Shown: in pieces, positions 37,113 to 47,234 of the stretch
Numbering within the stretch: position 1 is the first letter of the stretch
How the letters are laid out: each line of letters begins with the position of its first letter
Assembly (NCBI GenBank): GCA_018399495.1
Contig: JAGYOG010000002.1
Location: forward strand, 82,401-146,400
Direction: 5' to 3'
Source of the DNA: Sphaerochaeta sp.
GTDB taxonomy: Bacteria; Spirochaetota; Spirochaetia; Sphaerochaetales; Sphaerochaetaceae
Length of the DNA: 64,000 bases
Program-made: the position numbers and the translations under genes
Notes under the pieces: model-generated
The model's database searches: none
Told to the model about the DNA's origin: nothing
Seen by the model: only the letters and a program-made list of their open reading frames with translations

Positions 37113-37829
37113 TTATGCTTCTGCTACCTCAACAAACGCCTTGAAGAGAGGAATCATCTCTTCGGCCATGCTCTCAGGGTGCCATTGTACTCCAAGGATC
37201 CAGGGTCCAGTGGTGCACTCAATTGCTTCAATGCAACCATCGTTGCTTCTTGCTGTACACTGAAAATCAGGAGCAACTGCGTCAATGCATTGGTGGTGAA
37301 GACTGTTGACCCCAATCTCCCCACTTCCCAGTATGGATGCAAGTTTTGTGTTTTTCTGAATTATGACTAGGTGGCTAACTTGATCAAAGTGTTCCAGGTC
37401 TGGATGGGCGATGTGGTGGTCCTCTCTCATTGTATAGTCCTGGAAGAGCGTTCCCCCCTCAGCAACATTGATCAACTGACACCCCCGGCAGATACCGAGG
37501 ATAGGTTTTCCCATTTTCTTGGCAGCATGGTAGAGAGCAATCTGGAACATATCACTTTCTGCATCACTTTTTCCACAGGAAGGATGACGCTCTTGATGAT
37601 ACAATGATGGCTCGATATCCGGTCCACCTGACAGTAGAAGGCCATCACAGAGTGATAAAAGGGCATCAATGTTAACACCTGTGTTGGGAATTAGGATGAC
37701 AGAAGCCCTACTCTGTTCCAACTTTGAGACGTACCCTTCATTGGTGAAAATCCTCCGAAGGGAGGGGAACGCAGAGGTAGGCGGAGCCTGTTCATAGGTT
37801 CCGCCTATAGCGATGATCGGCCTACTCAT
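37113..37829 (-). CDS. Class I glutamine amidotransferase-like peptidase C26
   Basis: 238 residues of the PuuD/gamma-glutamyl hydrolase type, acting on gamma-glutamyl amide bonds. The nucleophile Cys is in LGICRGCQLINVAEGG, and the catalytic His-Glu pair in LGVQWHPESMA. It overlaps the upstream pepD gene by 4 bases (translational coupling), so the two probably act together in peptide or gamma-glutamyl amine breakdown. Exact substrate unknown. Confidence 0.88.
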   Translation of the reverse strand: MSRPIIAIGGTYEQAPPTSAFPSLRRIFTNEGYVSKLEQSRASVILIPNTGVNIDALLSLCDGLLLSGGPDIEPSLYHQERHPSCGKSDAESDMFQIALYHAAKKMGKPILGICRGCQLINVAEGGTLFQDYTMREDHHIAHPDLEHFDQVSHLVIIQKNTKLASILGSGEIGVNSLHHQCIDAVAPDFQCTARSNDGCIEAIECTTGPWILGVQWHPESMAEEMIPLFKAFVEVAEA

Positions 37830-39271
37830 GCAATGATTGAGAGAAGGTGACGGGTGAATCCACTGATACGATCAGCAGAGGATATGCTGAGGCGTTCCTT
37901 GGTGGAGTGGACATCAAACATATCAGGACCAAAGGAGACAGAGTCCATCCCTGGGATCCTGCTGTTGATGATGCCGCACTCAAGTCCGGCATGAATTGCC
38001 GTAATTTCCGGCTTCTTTCCGGTATACTCCTCATATGCCTTTGCACAGAACCCAGTCAACGCTGAATCAGGGTTTGGTGTCCAGGCAGGATAGGCTCCTT
38101 CAAAGGTTGTCTCGGCACCGGCAAGTGTAAAGACTGAAGCAAACCTGCGGGCAATATCGTTCCGCGCAGAGAGTACTGATGAGCGGTGGCTGCTGGTAAC
38201 ATGGAAAGCCTCTTTATCCAACCGAAGAATGGCCAGATTGGAAGATGTTTCCACGATGCTTGGAATCCTGAGGCTCATCGCATCGACACCATGCGGGGCA
38301 GCATACAGGCTGGTGAGCAGTTGCTTACTGATACGGCCATCGACGGCTCTCTTGGGAGTCTCTGTCTCTTCCAAGGTAAGTCGTACATCCGGGTCATTGA
38401 GTGCATATTCATCGCTGAATACCTGCTGGGTCTGTGAGACGAAAGCCTTCAATGTTTCAATGTCCCCAGAAGGTACTGCAAAAGAAAGGGAACAAACGGA
38501 AGGAATGACATTCCGTTTGGTTCCTCCTTCAGCCTTGAAGACCATACAGGAGGGAATCTGGCTCAATGTACGAGCTGCTACCTTGATGGCATTTGCTCGT
38601 TGTTTATGAATCTCTCCTCCGCTGTGTCCTCCAAGCATCCCGTCTGCAGTCAAGGTGAATGCCTTGTAGGAAGTAGGAACCGATTCCCACTGCACAGGAA
38701 GTGTTACATCAACCTCAATACCGCCAGCGCAGCCGATATAGAGTACTCCTTCTTCTTCAGTATCCAGGTTGATCAAAAGTCTGCTCTGTATCTTGTCTTT
38801 CTCGACGTGGAATGCACCAGTAAGCCCTGTTTCTTCACTGACGGTGAAGAGAGCTTCCAAGGGGCCGTGTTTAGCATCCTTGTCTGCGAGGATATCGAGC
38901 GCAAAAGCGATTGCAATTCCATTGTCTCCACCGAGGGTGGTTCCGTTTGCCTTGAGGAAGTCTCCATCGCGGACAAGCTCAATGGGGTCCTTGGAGAAAT
39001 CGTGATTACTCCAGGATTCCTTAACACAGACCATATCCATATGTCCTTGCAAGGCGACCGAAGGTCTCTTTTCATACCCTGGATAGGCTTTCTTTCGCAT
39101 GATTACATTGCCGATTGTATCAACAATAACTTCAAGTTCATGTTTCTTGGCAAAGGCGAGAAGGTACTGCCGTACACCTTCTTCATTGCCCGATTCTCGG
39201 GGAATGTCGGAAAGTTCAGAAAAATAATTCCAGAGTGGCTGGGGTTTCAACCCCTTTACTGATTCTTGCAT
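37826..39271 (-). CDS. pepD: Aminoacyl-histidine dipeptidase (peptidase D, M20)
   Basis: 481-residue metallopeptidase splitting dipeptides such as Xaa-His. Metal ligands are seen in LQGHMDMVCV, TLGGDNGIAIAFAL and VSEETGLTGAFH, and the carboxy half has AIHAGLECGI with the last ligand region. No signal peptide, so it is cytoplasmic. The terminal base overlaps the start of the C26 gene. The start MQESVKGLKPQPLW follows AAGGAGTAAGAG. Confidence 0.94.
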   Translation of the reverse strand: MQESVKGLKPQPLWNYFSELSDIPRESGNEEGVRQYLLAFAKKHELEVIVDTIGNVIMRKKAYPGYEKRPSVALQGHMDMVCVKESWSNHDFSKDPIELVRDGDFLKANGTTLGGDNGIAIAFALDILADKDAKHGPLEALFTVSEETGLTGAFHVEKDKIQSRLLINLDTEEEGVLYIGCAGGIEVDVTLPVQWESVPTSYKAFTLTADGMLGGHSGGEIHKQRANAIKVAARTLSQIPSCMVFKAEGGTKRNVIPSVCSLSFAVPSGDIETLKAFVSQTQQVFSDEYALNDPDVRLTLEETETPKRAVDGRISKQLLTSLYAAPHGVDAMSLRIPSIVETSSNLAILRLDKEAFHVTSSHRSSVLSARNDIARRFASVFTLAGAETTFEGAYPAWTPNPDSALTGFCAKAYEEYTGKKPEITAIHAGLECGIINSRIPGMDSVSFGPDMFDVHSTKERLSISSADRISGFTRHLLSIIA

Positions 39272-39295
39272 AGTCTCTTACTCCTTGTTTTTGTT

Positions 39296-40480
39296 TCAGA
39301 CAAAGCGATCACGGATTAGGTTGCCATCGACAAACAGACCCTTTATCTGCATATTGTCATCCAAGACAACCACATCCGCCTTATAGCCAGGAACCAACAT
39401 CCCTTGTTTTGCAAAGTTGTAGATTCGAGCAGGGTTCGTGGAACTCATCTGGCTTGCTTGTTGAATAGGTATTTCCCAATCTACTGCATTCTTCATACCC
39501 TGGAGCATGGTCAGTGCAGAACCTATGAACAGGTTAGGGTCCTTGATACTGACAAAAGCTCCATCCTCTCCCATTGTGCATTCAACCCCGTTTGCCATCA
39601 TGGAGCCACTTCTCTGTTTGGTGGGTTTGAGGCTGTCGGTTATCATGACGATATTGTCCAGTGGTTTCTCACGGAGCAACATTTTTATCAATTCAGGGTG
39701 AACATGTACTCCATCACAGATGATCTCACACTGCATATCTCTCTGGATGAGGATTGCTCCCACCGTTCCTGGGTTTCTGTGATGTAAACGGCTCATCGCA
39801 TTGAAGAAGTGGGTGGAGTGGAAGATGCCGCACTGCATCCCTTCCATAATGTTTTCATAGCTGGCATTGGTATGACCAGCAAGCAAAACAATGTTCCGTT
39901 CTCTTGCTAGGAGGGCCAATTCACGCATATGTTTGAGTTCTGGGGCTACTGTCATGCAAATGACCTTGCCTTGTCCTGTGTCGATTAGATCATTGAAGAC
40001 TTCAAGATTGACTGGTATAACTCCAGCAGGGTTCTGGGCTCCGACCCGTTCCATCGAGATAAAAGGCCCTTCCAGATTGATGCCCATGATCTTTGCACCC
40101 TGCTCACTACCCATGGCCTCAGCAATTGCCTTTGTACTGGCTTTCATTACATCAAGCTTGTCGGTGTATACAGTAGGCATGAATGCACTTACCCCAAAGT
40201 CTGCAAGTCGTTCACTCATTCCCAGGATTGAAGAAGCTTTTGCATCTTCTGTTCCATATCCTCCGATTCCATGAATATGGGAATCAATAAAGCCAGGCAT
40301 GATGTAGGAACCTCCCACATCAATCATGATGGTGTTGCTGGGTAATTGCTTTTCTGACAATCTTCTCATATTGAAGATGTCTCCAATTTCCCCTTTCTCA
40401 TCTATATAGAGGGCACAGTCTTTCAGTTTTGCATAGCCTGTTACAACAGTCCCATTGGTAAGTACGGTTCGTAGACTCAT
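39296..40480 (-). CDS. nagA: N-acetylglucosamine-6-phosphate deacetylase
   Basis: 394 residues. Removes acetate from GlcNAc-6-phosphate for amino-sugar breakdown or peptidoglycan recycling. The metal site begins DSHIHGIGGYG; LLAGHTNASYENIMEGMQCG, HFFNAMSRLHHRNPG and ITDSLKPT follow, with the catalytic Asp. Length normal. 25 bases before pepD on the same strand. No nagB is seen here. Confidence 0.94.
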   Translation of the reverse strand: MSLRTVLTNGTVVTGYAKLKDCALYIDEKGEIGDIFNMRRLSEKQLPSNTIMIDVGGSYIMPGFIDSHIHGIGGYGTEDAKASSILGMSERLADFGVSAFMPTVYTDKLDVMKASTKAIAEAMGSEQGAKIMGINLEGPFISMERVGAQNPAGVIPVNLEVFNDLIDTGQGKVICMTVAPELKHMRELALLARERNIVLLAGHTNASYENIMEGMQCGIFHSTHFFNAMSRLHHRNPGTVGAILIQRDMQCEIICDGVHVHPELIKMLLREKPLDNIVMITDSLKPTKQRSGSMMANGVECTMGEDGAFVSIKDPNLFIGSALTMLQGMKNAVDWEIPIQQASQMSSTNPARIYNFAKQGMLVPGYKADVVVLDDNMQIKGLFVDGNLIRDRFV

Positions 40481-40529
40481 GTAGATACCTCTCTTTTACT
40501 AACAACTATACGTTTATACGTAACCCAGG

Positions 40530-41894
40530 TCAATGAAAGGTAGCTGTCAGGTCATTAATCCATGCCTCTCTCTTGATACGGTATAGACCAATGAACAGCT
40601 TTGTGACCTCTTCCATCCCCAAAAGCAGGTAAAGCTGCCAGGTGTTGAGGTGAAGGAGGAAGACCCCGATGAAAGCAAGAGGAACCCCGACTGCCCAAAC
40701 TCCGAACATTTCTGCAAACATGGAGAATTTGGTATCTCCACCACTTCTGAGGACTCCCACAATAATGACCATGTTGATGCTTTTGATTGGAAGCAGGACT
40801 GCATTGATATAAAGACAGTAGATTGCTAGTTGCTTTACTCTATCAGAGATATTGAAGAAGGAGGTGAACAGGGGTGCAAGAAGGAATTCAAAGACCCCCA
40901 TGGCAATTCCCACCAGGAAAGCTGTGGTAATGAACCGTTTTGCATAGAGCAGGGCAAGGTGCCTTTGCTTTTCCCCAATCTTGACCCCGATCATGATCAG
41001 TGTTGCATTACTGACACCCATCATCAGGACAAAGAAAAGATTTCCTACTGATTCAGCGACATTGATGGAAGCGATGGCTTCAATTCCCATCTTGCTGTAT
41101 GCAACCTTGTAGGTGGCCATTCCCAAAGCCCAGAAAAACTCATTAATGATGACGGGCAAGCTGGTAGGTATGATATGCAACAGAAATGTCTTGTTCCAAC
41201 GGAATGCATCCCTATTTTTTATGGCTATGACAGGATGACGATGGTAGACAATCCACAAGAGTGCAATCACTTCAACCAGTCGACTTATGGTGGTAGCAAT
41301 TGCGGCTCCGGCTACACCCAATGCAGGAAATGGGCCGATACCAAAAATCAGGAGGTAGTTTCCAACAGCATTAAGGGTCAATGAGAAGAGAGCCACCTTT
41401 AAGGGAGTCTTTGCATATCCAATGACCCTCAGCGCAGTGGCAATCACTTGGCTGATTGCGGTAAACAGGTAGCTTATGCCGACAATCCTGAGGTAAGAGA
41501 TGCCTTGGCTGACCACTTCGCTTTCAGTGGTGAATATATGCATGATCTGTCGGGGTATGAACAAGGACGTCAAGGCAAAAAGCAACGCCCCGGATCCTGC
41601 CAGGGTGAAGGAGAGGCCGAGTACCCGTTGGATATTAGTTTCATTCTTGGCTCCCCAGTACTGGGAAAGGAAGATGGCTGAACCACTACAGACACCGAAG
41701 AACAGGACACTGATTAGGAAGAACATCTGGTTTCCCAGCGCAACAGCGGCAATAGATGTCTCACCGAGCTGTCCAATCATCAAGGTATCGACAAAGGAGA
41801 GGGAGTTGGTAAGTAAGCTCTGAAAGACCACCGGCAAGGCAATGGTCACCATCTTCTGATAGAACTCCCTATGTTCCGATATTGCTTTTTCCAC
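40530..41894 (-). CDS. MATE-family multidrug/metabolite exporter
   Basis: 454 residues with 12 membrane segments in two similar halves. The MATE signature region appears as IALPVVFQSLLTNSLSFVDTLMIGQLGE (quoted by its ends) at residues about 17-44. Polar residues in the first segments suit a cation-coupled antiporter. Substrate unknown. It is next to the YgiQ gene on the same strand, spaced 5 bases, but no shared function is evident. Confidence 0.93.
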   Translation of the reverse strand: MEKAISEHREFYQKMVTIALPVVFQSLLTNSLSFVDTLMIGQLGETSIAAVALGNQMFFLISVLFFGVCSGSAIFLSQYWGAKNETNIQRVLGLSFTLAGSGALLFALTSLFIPRQIMHIFTTESEVVSQGISYLRIVGISYLFTAISQVIATALRVIGYAKTPLKVALFSLTLNAVGNYLLIFGIGPFPALGVAGAAIATTISRLVEVIALLWIVYHRHPVIAIKNRDAFRWNKTFLLHIIPTSLPVIINEFFWALGMATYKVAYSKMGIEAIASINVAESVGNLFFVLMMGVSNATLIMIGVKIGEKQRHLALLYAKRFITTAFLVGIAMGVFEFLLAPLFTSFFNISDRVKQLAIYCLYINAVLLPIKSINMVIIVGVLRSGGDTKFSMFAEMFGVWAVGVPLAFIGVFLLHLNTWQLYLLLGMEEVTKLFIGLYRIKREAWINDLTATFH

Positions 41895-41899
41895 TAGGT

Positions 41900-43771
41900 T
41901 TACCGTCTTGTGAGAAGTATCCTCGACAAGTCCTTTCTCTGAGCTTTTTTCAAGGCCTCAAGAACCAAGGGGCGGTTTTCTTTTTTATTGTACTGCAGGA
42001 GGGCACGTTGCAGATGTCTTTCACGTCCCTTGGGAACGTATACACTGGCAAACTGCTTGCCAGGTCGTGGATCGAGACCAGTATAGTACATACAGGTTGA
42101 GACTGTCCCAGGAGTTGGATAAAATTCCTGCATTTGATCAGGAATGAACTGAAGTTTGTGTAAGTATAAGGCCAGGGTAATGGCATCCTCCAGCGTACTG
42201 CCTGGATGGGCAGCAATGAAGTAGGGTATCAGGTATTGTTTCTTTCCAGCTTCTTTAGTGGTTTTTTGGTAGAGTTCAGTAAACTCATCAAAGAGTGCTG
42301 CTCTTGGCTTCCCCATGGCATCAAGTACCTTGTCGCTGACATGCTCGGGAGCAATCTTGAGCTGACCACTGACATTGTGCCTAACAAGATGGTTCATAAA
42401 CCGTTCTCTGGTCTTTTTGTCACATACCTCCAGGAGATAGTCGTAGCGTATACCGCTTCTTATAAATACCTTCTTTACACGGGGAAGTGATTCAATTGCC
42501 TCAAGTAAATCGAGGTATCGTCCATGGTAGTCCTTCAAGTTGGCGCAAGGCCGGGGATAGAGACACTCTTTGGTTGGACAGGGCCCATAGGTTTTCTGCC
42601 TGTCACAGGCCAAGCCTTGGAAATTTGCAGTTGGACCTCCTAGGTCATGGATATATCCCTTGAATGCAGGATGCTCGCTCATTCTTTTGGCTTCCTTTAC
42701 CAAAGACTCCTTACTTCTTGTTTGAATCATTCTTCCCTGGTGACTGGTGATGGCGCAGAATGAACAAGACCCAAAACATCCACGATTACTGGTTATGGAG
42801 AACTGAACTTCCATGAGAGCAGGCACCCCACCTACTTTTTCATAGTCTGGATGTGCGTCAAGGGTGAAAGGAAGTTCATACAATTTGTCAAAAAACCCTT
42901 CTTCCAAGGGCAGGGCAGGAGGATTCTGGACAACCAAACGTTGCATGCAGGATTGAATGACTCTTTTTCCTGCTATAGGGTTTTCCTGCAGCATCTGCAT
43001 GCCAAATGCTTTTGCGTACGCCCTTTTCCCTGCTTCAGTTGGTGTATTGGACTGTTTGTTTCGTTCACTGACTTCTTCATAGGAGGGAAGTATACTCGTT
43101 GGTTCAGCTTCGATTTCAAAGGTATTTGGATTGGCCCAGTATACCGTTCCCTTGATATTCCTGAGGTGTGAGATAGGCTCACCCATATCAAGGCGACGGA
43201 CGATTTCAAGGGTCTGTCTCTCTCCCATACCATAGACCAAGAGATCGGCCTTTGCATCAAGAATGATGGGTTTGCGTACCTTGTCACTCCAATAGTCATA
43301 GTGACTAAGTCTTCTCAGTGAAGCTTCCAATCCCCCTATGATTATCGGGATGTCTTTACCGTACGCTTGTCTTGCCTTTGCAGTATACACCAATGTTGGG
43401 CGGTCGGGGCGAAGTCCTGCCTTACCATCGGGACTGTATTCATCTTCACTACGAGGTTTTGCATTGGCGGTATAATGGGAGACCATGCTGTCAATATTTC
43501 CTCCACTTATAAGGCAACAAAGACGGGGTTTCCCTAATTTGAGAAAATCTTTTGTTGAGTTCCAGTCGGGTTGTGCGATAATACCAACACGATAACCTTC
43601 CTTTTCCAGTAAACGCGCCAAGAGGGCAAGTGCGAAAGAGGGGTGGTCGACGTAGGCATCTGCGCTGATGAAGGCGATGTCTATTTGGTCCCAAGACCGT
43701 TGTTGCAAATCTTCTTGTGTTGTAGGAAGAAATGCAGTGCGAGGGGCGTATGTTTTCACAACGCTCATCAT
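41900..43771 (-). CDS. YgiQ-family radical SAM protein
   Basis: 623-residue radical-SAM protein. The 4Fe-4S motif is NRGCFGSCSFCAITSHQGR (CxxxCxxC). An N-terminal B12-binding-like/UPF0313 domain and a middle PCPTKECLYPRPC segment with further cysteines identify the YgiQ family. The reaction is not established. Length is normal for the family (about 600-700). Two adjacent starts (MMSVVK) are possible. It lies 5 bases upstream of the MATE gene. Confidence 0.92.
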   Translation of the reverse strand: MMSVVKTYAPRTAFLPTTQEDLQQRSWDQIDIAFISADAYVDHPSFALALLARLLEKEGYRVGIIAQPDWNSTKDFLKLGKPRLCCLISGGNIDSMVSHYTANAKPRSEDEYSPDGKAGLRPDRPTLVYTAKARQAYGKDIPIIIGGLEASLRRLSHYDYWSDKVRKPIILDAKADLLVYGMGERQTLEIVRRLDMGEPISHLRNIKGTVYWANPNTFEIEAEPTSILPSYEEVSERNKQSNTPTEAGKRAYAKAFGMQMLQENPIAGKRVIQSCMQRLVVQNPPALPLEEGFFDKLYELPFTLDAHPDYEKVGGVPALMEVQFSITSNRGCFGSCSFCAITSHQGRMIQTRSKESLVKEAKRMSEHPAFKGYIHDLGGPTANFQGLACDRQKTYGPCPTKECLYPRPCANLKDYHGRYLDLLEAIESLPRVKKVFIRSGIRYDYLLEVCDKKTRERFMNHLVRHNVSGQLKIAPEHVSDKVLDAMGKPRAALFDEFTELYQKTTKEAGKKQYLIPYFIAAHPGSTLEDAITLALYLHKLQFIPDQMQEFYPTPGTVSTCMYYTGLDPRPGKQFASVYVPKGRERHLQRALLQYNKKENRPLVLEALKKAQRKDLSRILLTRR

Positions 43772-43815
43772 AGGTCATAGGTCTTCGGGTGTAAATAGGA
43801 ATAAGGGGTGATGCC

Positions 43816-44745
43816 ATGGCCGATCGAGAGCTTTTCGTTATTCTGAATCCACATGCTGCAAAGGGAAGAGCAGAAAAGCAAGGGAATTTGATCAAGACCT
43901 TGCTTTCTCACTCTGGTAATCATGTAGAACTGGTCTACACCAAGAAGGGCGAAGGTGCAGAGAATCTGGCCTGGCAGGCAACATGTGAACGACGTGATGC
44001 CATTATTGCTGCCGGTGGGGACGGAACTGTCAATGAGACGGTCAATGGAATGTTGAAAGCCGCAACAGAGAAACAGTTGCCTGTACCTTCCCTAGGAGTA
44101 ATACCCATTGGAAGAGGAAACGATTTTGCCTGGGGCATGCATATTCCTAAATCCCTAAAGGAAGCATGTTCTATAATTTTTCAAGGTAATAAACGGATTA
44201 TTGACGCAGGAATTGTCTATGGAGGCAAGTATCCAGAGGGACGATACTTTGTAAATGGTTTGGGTGTTGGATTCGAACCACTGGTAAACTTTCTTGCCAG
44301 TGATTTCAAACACGTTTCAGGCACTCCCAGCTATGTGTTTGCCTTGATCAGAATTCTGCTCAATTATCCTGCACCCTACTCGGTTGAGCTTACCTTGGAT
44401 GGGAAGACCCAGCCATTACAGACCCAGCAACTTTCCATTTGCAATGGAAGACGAATGGGTTCTGCTTTTCTGATGGGTCCAGATGCAATCTTTGACGATG
44501 GATTGTTTGACGTAGTCTATGCGAATGCTCCTGTTCCCAGCTGGAAGCTGGTGCCTTTGGCTCTTACCTTTTTCAAGGGGGGGCAGGTAAAACGTAAGGA
44601 ATTCAGTGTCTCCAGAGTAAAGCAGGTGAGCATGGTAAGCAGTGATTATCCCATGCCTGTTCATGTTGATGGGGAAGAGATTTCCAAAGGGTGCATGGAG
44701 TTCTCTGTTAAACTTTTGGAAGCCATTCTTCCGGTGTTTTGCTGA
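43816..44745 (+). CDS. Diacylglycerol kinase-type lipid kinase
   Basis: 309 residues of the DagK/YegS/BmrU family, phosphorylating diacylglycerol or another lipid at the membrane. The catalytic-domain motif AAGGDGTVNETVNGM holds the ATP site; LGVIPIGRGNDFAWGM follows, and CNGRRMGSAFLMGPDA and DDGLFDVVYA lie in the C-terminal domain. Start MADRELFVILNPHAAKG. Upstream divergent gene is the YgiQ protein. The 293-base stretch after it (44746-45038) is AT-rich with no gene seen. Confidence 0.93.
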   Translation: MADRELFVILNPHAAKGRAEKQGNLIKTLLSHSGNHVELVYTKKGEGAENLAWQATCERRDAIIAAGGDGTVNETVNGMLKAATEKQLPVPSLGVIPIGRGNDFAWGMHIPKSLKEACSIIFQGNKRIIDAGIVYGGKYPEGRYFVNGLGVGFEPLVNFLASDFKHVSGTPSYVFALIRILLNYPAPYSVELTLDGKTQPLQTQQLSICNGRRMGSAFLMGPDAIFDDGLFDVVYANAPVPSWKLVPLALTFFKGGQVKRKEFSVSRVKQVSMVSSDYPMPVHVDGEEISKGCMEFSVKLLEAILPVFC

Positions 44746-45038
44746 GAGTTGGGTTTTTTAGGCAAACCATGTCTAGATGTTGGATCTGATAGAGATAACT
44801 CATATACATAGGGTAGTTTTACAAAAAAGTAGTTCTTTTCAAATATTCAATAATTTGCTATTATATAAATGATTAAAAATTTTATTTAAAATCAGAATGT
44901 TTGATTTTCGAAAAAGAGGAGTGTTTCTAAAACTTACCATGAATATGATTGACTTCTCTTCTAAGAGAGTTTATCTTTAAAAATGCGCGTTTTATGTAGT
45001 TTTTCTCGTGTTTACCTAATAACTAAGGAGTTCCCAAT

Positions 45039-46463
45039 TTGATAAAGGATATGGTGCCGTTCGTACATTTTTATGATCAAGATTTTGTCGATATGTATGA
45101 CAGGTCTTGGGTATGGATAGACGAACTTTGGAAGCAAGGAACCGAAGCCAATGGCATGAACGGTTCCTATCTTTCATATCCTGGCCAGACAACTTTTAAT
45201 CAGTATTTATCCTGTTTCTCTTCTCTTTTTCTGGTGTATAGCAACCAGAATAACTCGCCATTCCCTTTGCTCGACTATTTCTACCAGAAACAGGAAGCAA
45301 ATGGTGCTATTCGTGGTGAGTATTCTATAGAGGATGGAAAGCCTGTCTTTACGGCAGCAAATCCTGAAGGGATTTTCCCTCCTCTTTTTGCCTATGTTGA
45401 ACATGGCTTTTACCACAAGATTGGAAACAAGAAAAGGTTGAAGGAGATCGTTCCTATATTAGAGCGATACTTCTCCTGGATCCAGGCTACGTTCCGAAAG
45501 CCCAATGGGCTCTACTCTGTTCCCCTCGAAGCATGTCAGAGTGGTAACACCCCCCGAGACCATATGTACTATCCATTAGACTTCAATGCTCAGCTTGCAG
45601 TTAATGCCCTGTATATGTCAGCTATCGGCGATATTCTCAATGACAAGGAGTTGAGTTTCCGTTACAAGAGGCTTTACTTCTCCTTGAAAACGAGGATAAA
45701 CAGTATGATGTGGGATCCTGATACCAATTTCTACTATGATCTGGATATCAAGGAAAATCGCATCAACAATAAGTATATTGGTGCTTATTGGACCATGCTT
45801 GCAGAGATTCCCAATGATGAGCGTGCTGCCTACTTGATCGAGTACCTTAAGGACCCGAAAGAGTTTGGAACCGATAACCCATTCCCCGGTGTCCCGGTCT
45901 CATCTCTTGCGTTCAGCGAGGAGGGTAATGGTCATTGTGGCGGAGTTGTACCCATTAATACCTACATGGTCATCAAGGGTTTGGAGAAATTCAACCAGTT
46001 TATCTTTGCAAGGGAGTGTGCTATCAGGCATATGTATTTCTTGCTTGATACCCTGCATCCCGATGCTGAAACCATAGGTGATGTATGGGAGGCGTACCTT
46101 CCAAACAAGGAAGGATTCTCCAAAACAGATGAGATTCCAGACTTTCCGCGTAGGAGATTGATGCCCTATGCAGGAGTGGTCACTATTACCTTGATGATTG
46201 AGAACATCATCGGGCTGGAAATTTCTCTTCCCCGAAAGACTGTGGATTGGGTGATGCCCTCCCTTGAAGCTATGGGAATTGAGCACCTCTCTTTGAAACG
46301 TAACATGATTACCATTCTCAGCAACAAGACAGACCGTGGCTGGGAAATTCGCCTTGAGAGCGAAAAGCTCTATTACTTCACCATTGAAATTCTTGGGGAG
46401 AAAAAGAAGAAGACGCTTCCGATTCCCTCTGGAAAGTGTTCGATGTTGATCGACAAGCTGTAA
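45039..46463 (+). CDS. Glycoside hydrolase, (alpha/alpha)6-barrel type (GH37/GH63-like)
   Basis: 474 residues beginning at a TTG, with AAGGAG eight bases upstream (45025-45030); the next ATG (45051) lies too far from it. It is a soluble protein rich in helices, resembling trehalase and GH63 alpha-glucosidase folds: YVEHGFYHKIGNKKRLKEIV, then DHMYYPLDFNAQLAVNALYMSAIGDI (quoted by its ends), then SMMWDPDTNFYYDLD, and YWTMLAEIP. The C-terminal part has a small beta domain (IEILGEKKKKTLPIP). Substrate (trehalose, mannosylglycerate or other) cannot be set. No signal peptide. Confidence 0.7.
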   Translation: MIKDMVPFVHFYDQDFVDMYDRSWVWIDELWKQGTEANGMNGSYLSYPGQTTFNQYLSCFSSLFLVYSNQNNSPFPLLDYFYQKQEANGAIRGEYSIEDGKPVFTAANPEGIFPPLFAYVEHGFYHKIGNKKRLKEIVPILERYFSWIQATFRKPNGLYSVPLEACQSGNTPRDHMYYPLDFNAQLAVNALYMSAIGDILNDKELSFRYKRLYFSLKTRINSMMWDPDTNFYYDLDIKENRINNKYIGAYWTMLAEIPNDERAAYLIEYLKDPKEFGTDNPFPGVPVSSLAFSEEGNGHCGGVVPINTYMVIKGLEKFNQFIFARECAIRHMYFLLDTLHPDAETIGDVWEAYLPNKEGFSKTDEIPDFPRRRLMPYAGVVTITLMIENIIGLEISLPRKTVDWVMPSLEAMGIEHLSLKRNMITILSNKTDRGWEIRLESEKLYYFTIEILGEKKKKTLPIPSGKCSMLIDKL

Positions 46464-46466
46464 GTC

Positions 46467-47234
46467 ATGGCGTGGCTCGGTAAACTGTTTGGGGGTACCT
46501 TCGGCTTTATGTTCGGGGGACCCTTGGGAATGATTGCTGGAATTGCATTCGGCCATATGTTTGACAAGGCCGGAGATGTAGGATCCACACAAGCAACAAA
46601 AGGCACCTACACCACCCTCGATAGAGAGCAGATGCTATTCTTCGTGGGTGCATTCTCGATGCTTGCAAGAATTGCATCATCTGATGGCTCAGTATCATCA
46701 CATGAGCGTCAAAAAGTACTGGAGTTCATTCGTCAAGACCTTCGTTTGGGATATCGTGAAGAAGAGGCTGCCATGCGAGTTTTCGATACTGCACTTACCG
46801 GTGGTGGAACGTTCGACCAGTTTGCTGCTCAGTTCTATCAGAACTTCAGCCACGCACCAAACATCCTGCAATTGATGATCGATATCTTCTATCGAGTAGC
46901 TGCTGCCGATGGCACGATTAATCGAGCAGAAGAAGAGATGATCAGGCGGGCAGCAAAAATCTTCCGCTTGAGTGATAGTTTTGTGGAGATGCTTTGTAAT
47001 CGCTATGGTGGTTGCAGTGATGCATCGGATAAGGCCTATGCTATACTCAATATTCCTCGCACATCTACTGACGATGAAGTGAAACGGGCCTACCGGAAAC
47101 TCAGCATAGAGTTTCACCCTGACACCCTTGCCTCCAAAGGCATGGGGGAAGAATTCCTGGGTCATGCTACCTCAAAGTTTAGGGAAATTCAGGATGCCTA
47201 TGATGCTATCAAGAAAGAGCGTGGGATTCGCTAG
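46467..47234 (+). CDS. DjlA-like membrane J-domain co-chaperone
   Basis: 255 residues. An N-terminal glycine-rich membrane segment (KLFGGTFGFMFGGPLGMIAG), a TerB-like helical domain (about 55-170), and a C-terminal J domain with the HPD motif in LSIEFHPDTLASKGMG. Stimulates DnaK at the membrane. Starts 3 bases after the glycoside hydrolase stop and its last 4 bases overlap the convergent recR end. Confidence 0.9.
   Translation: MAWLGKLFGGTFGFMFGGPLGMIAGIAFGHMFDKAGDVGSTQATKGTYTTLDREQMLFFVGAFSMLARIASSDGSVSSHERQKVLEFIRQDLRLGYREEEAAMRVFDTALTGGGTFDQFAAQFYQNFSHAPNILQLMIDIFYRVAAADGTINRAEEEMIRRAAKIFRLSDSFVEMLCNRYGGCSDASDKAYAILNIPRTSTDDEVKRAYRKLSIEFHPDTLASKGMGEEFLGHATSKFREIQDAYDAIKKERGIR

Noticed and set aside
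33523..43891. 28-bp near-match coding GRAEKQGNL at 33523-33552 and 43861-43891
   Set aside because: The first copy is outside any supported gene; with only 28 bases and several mismatches it may be chance.
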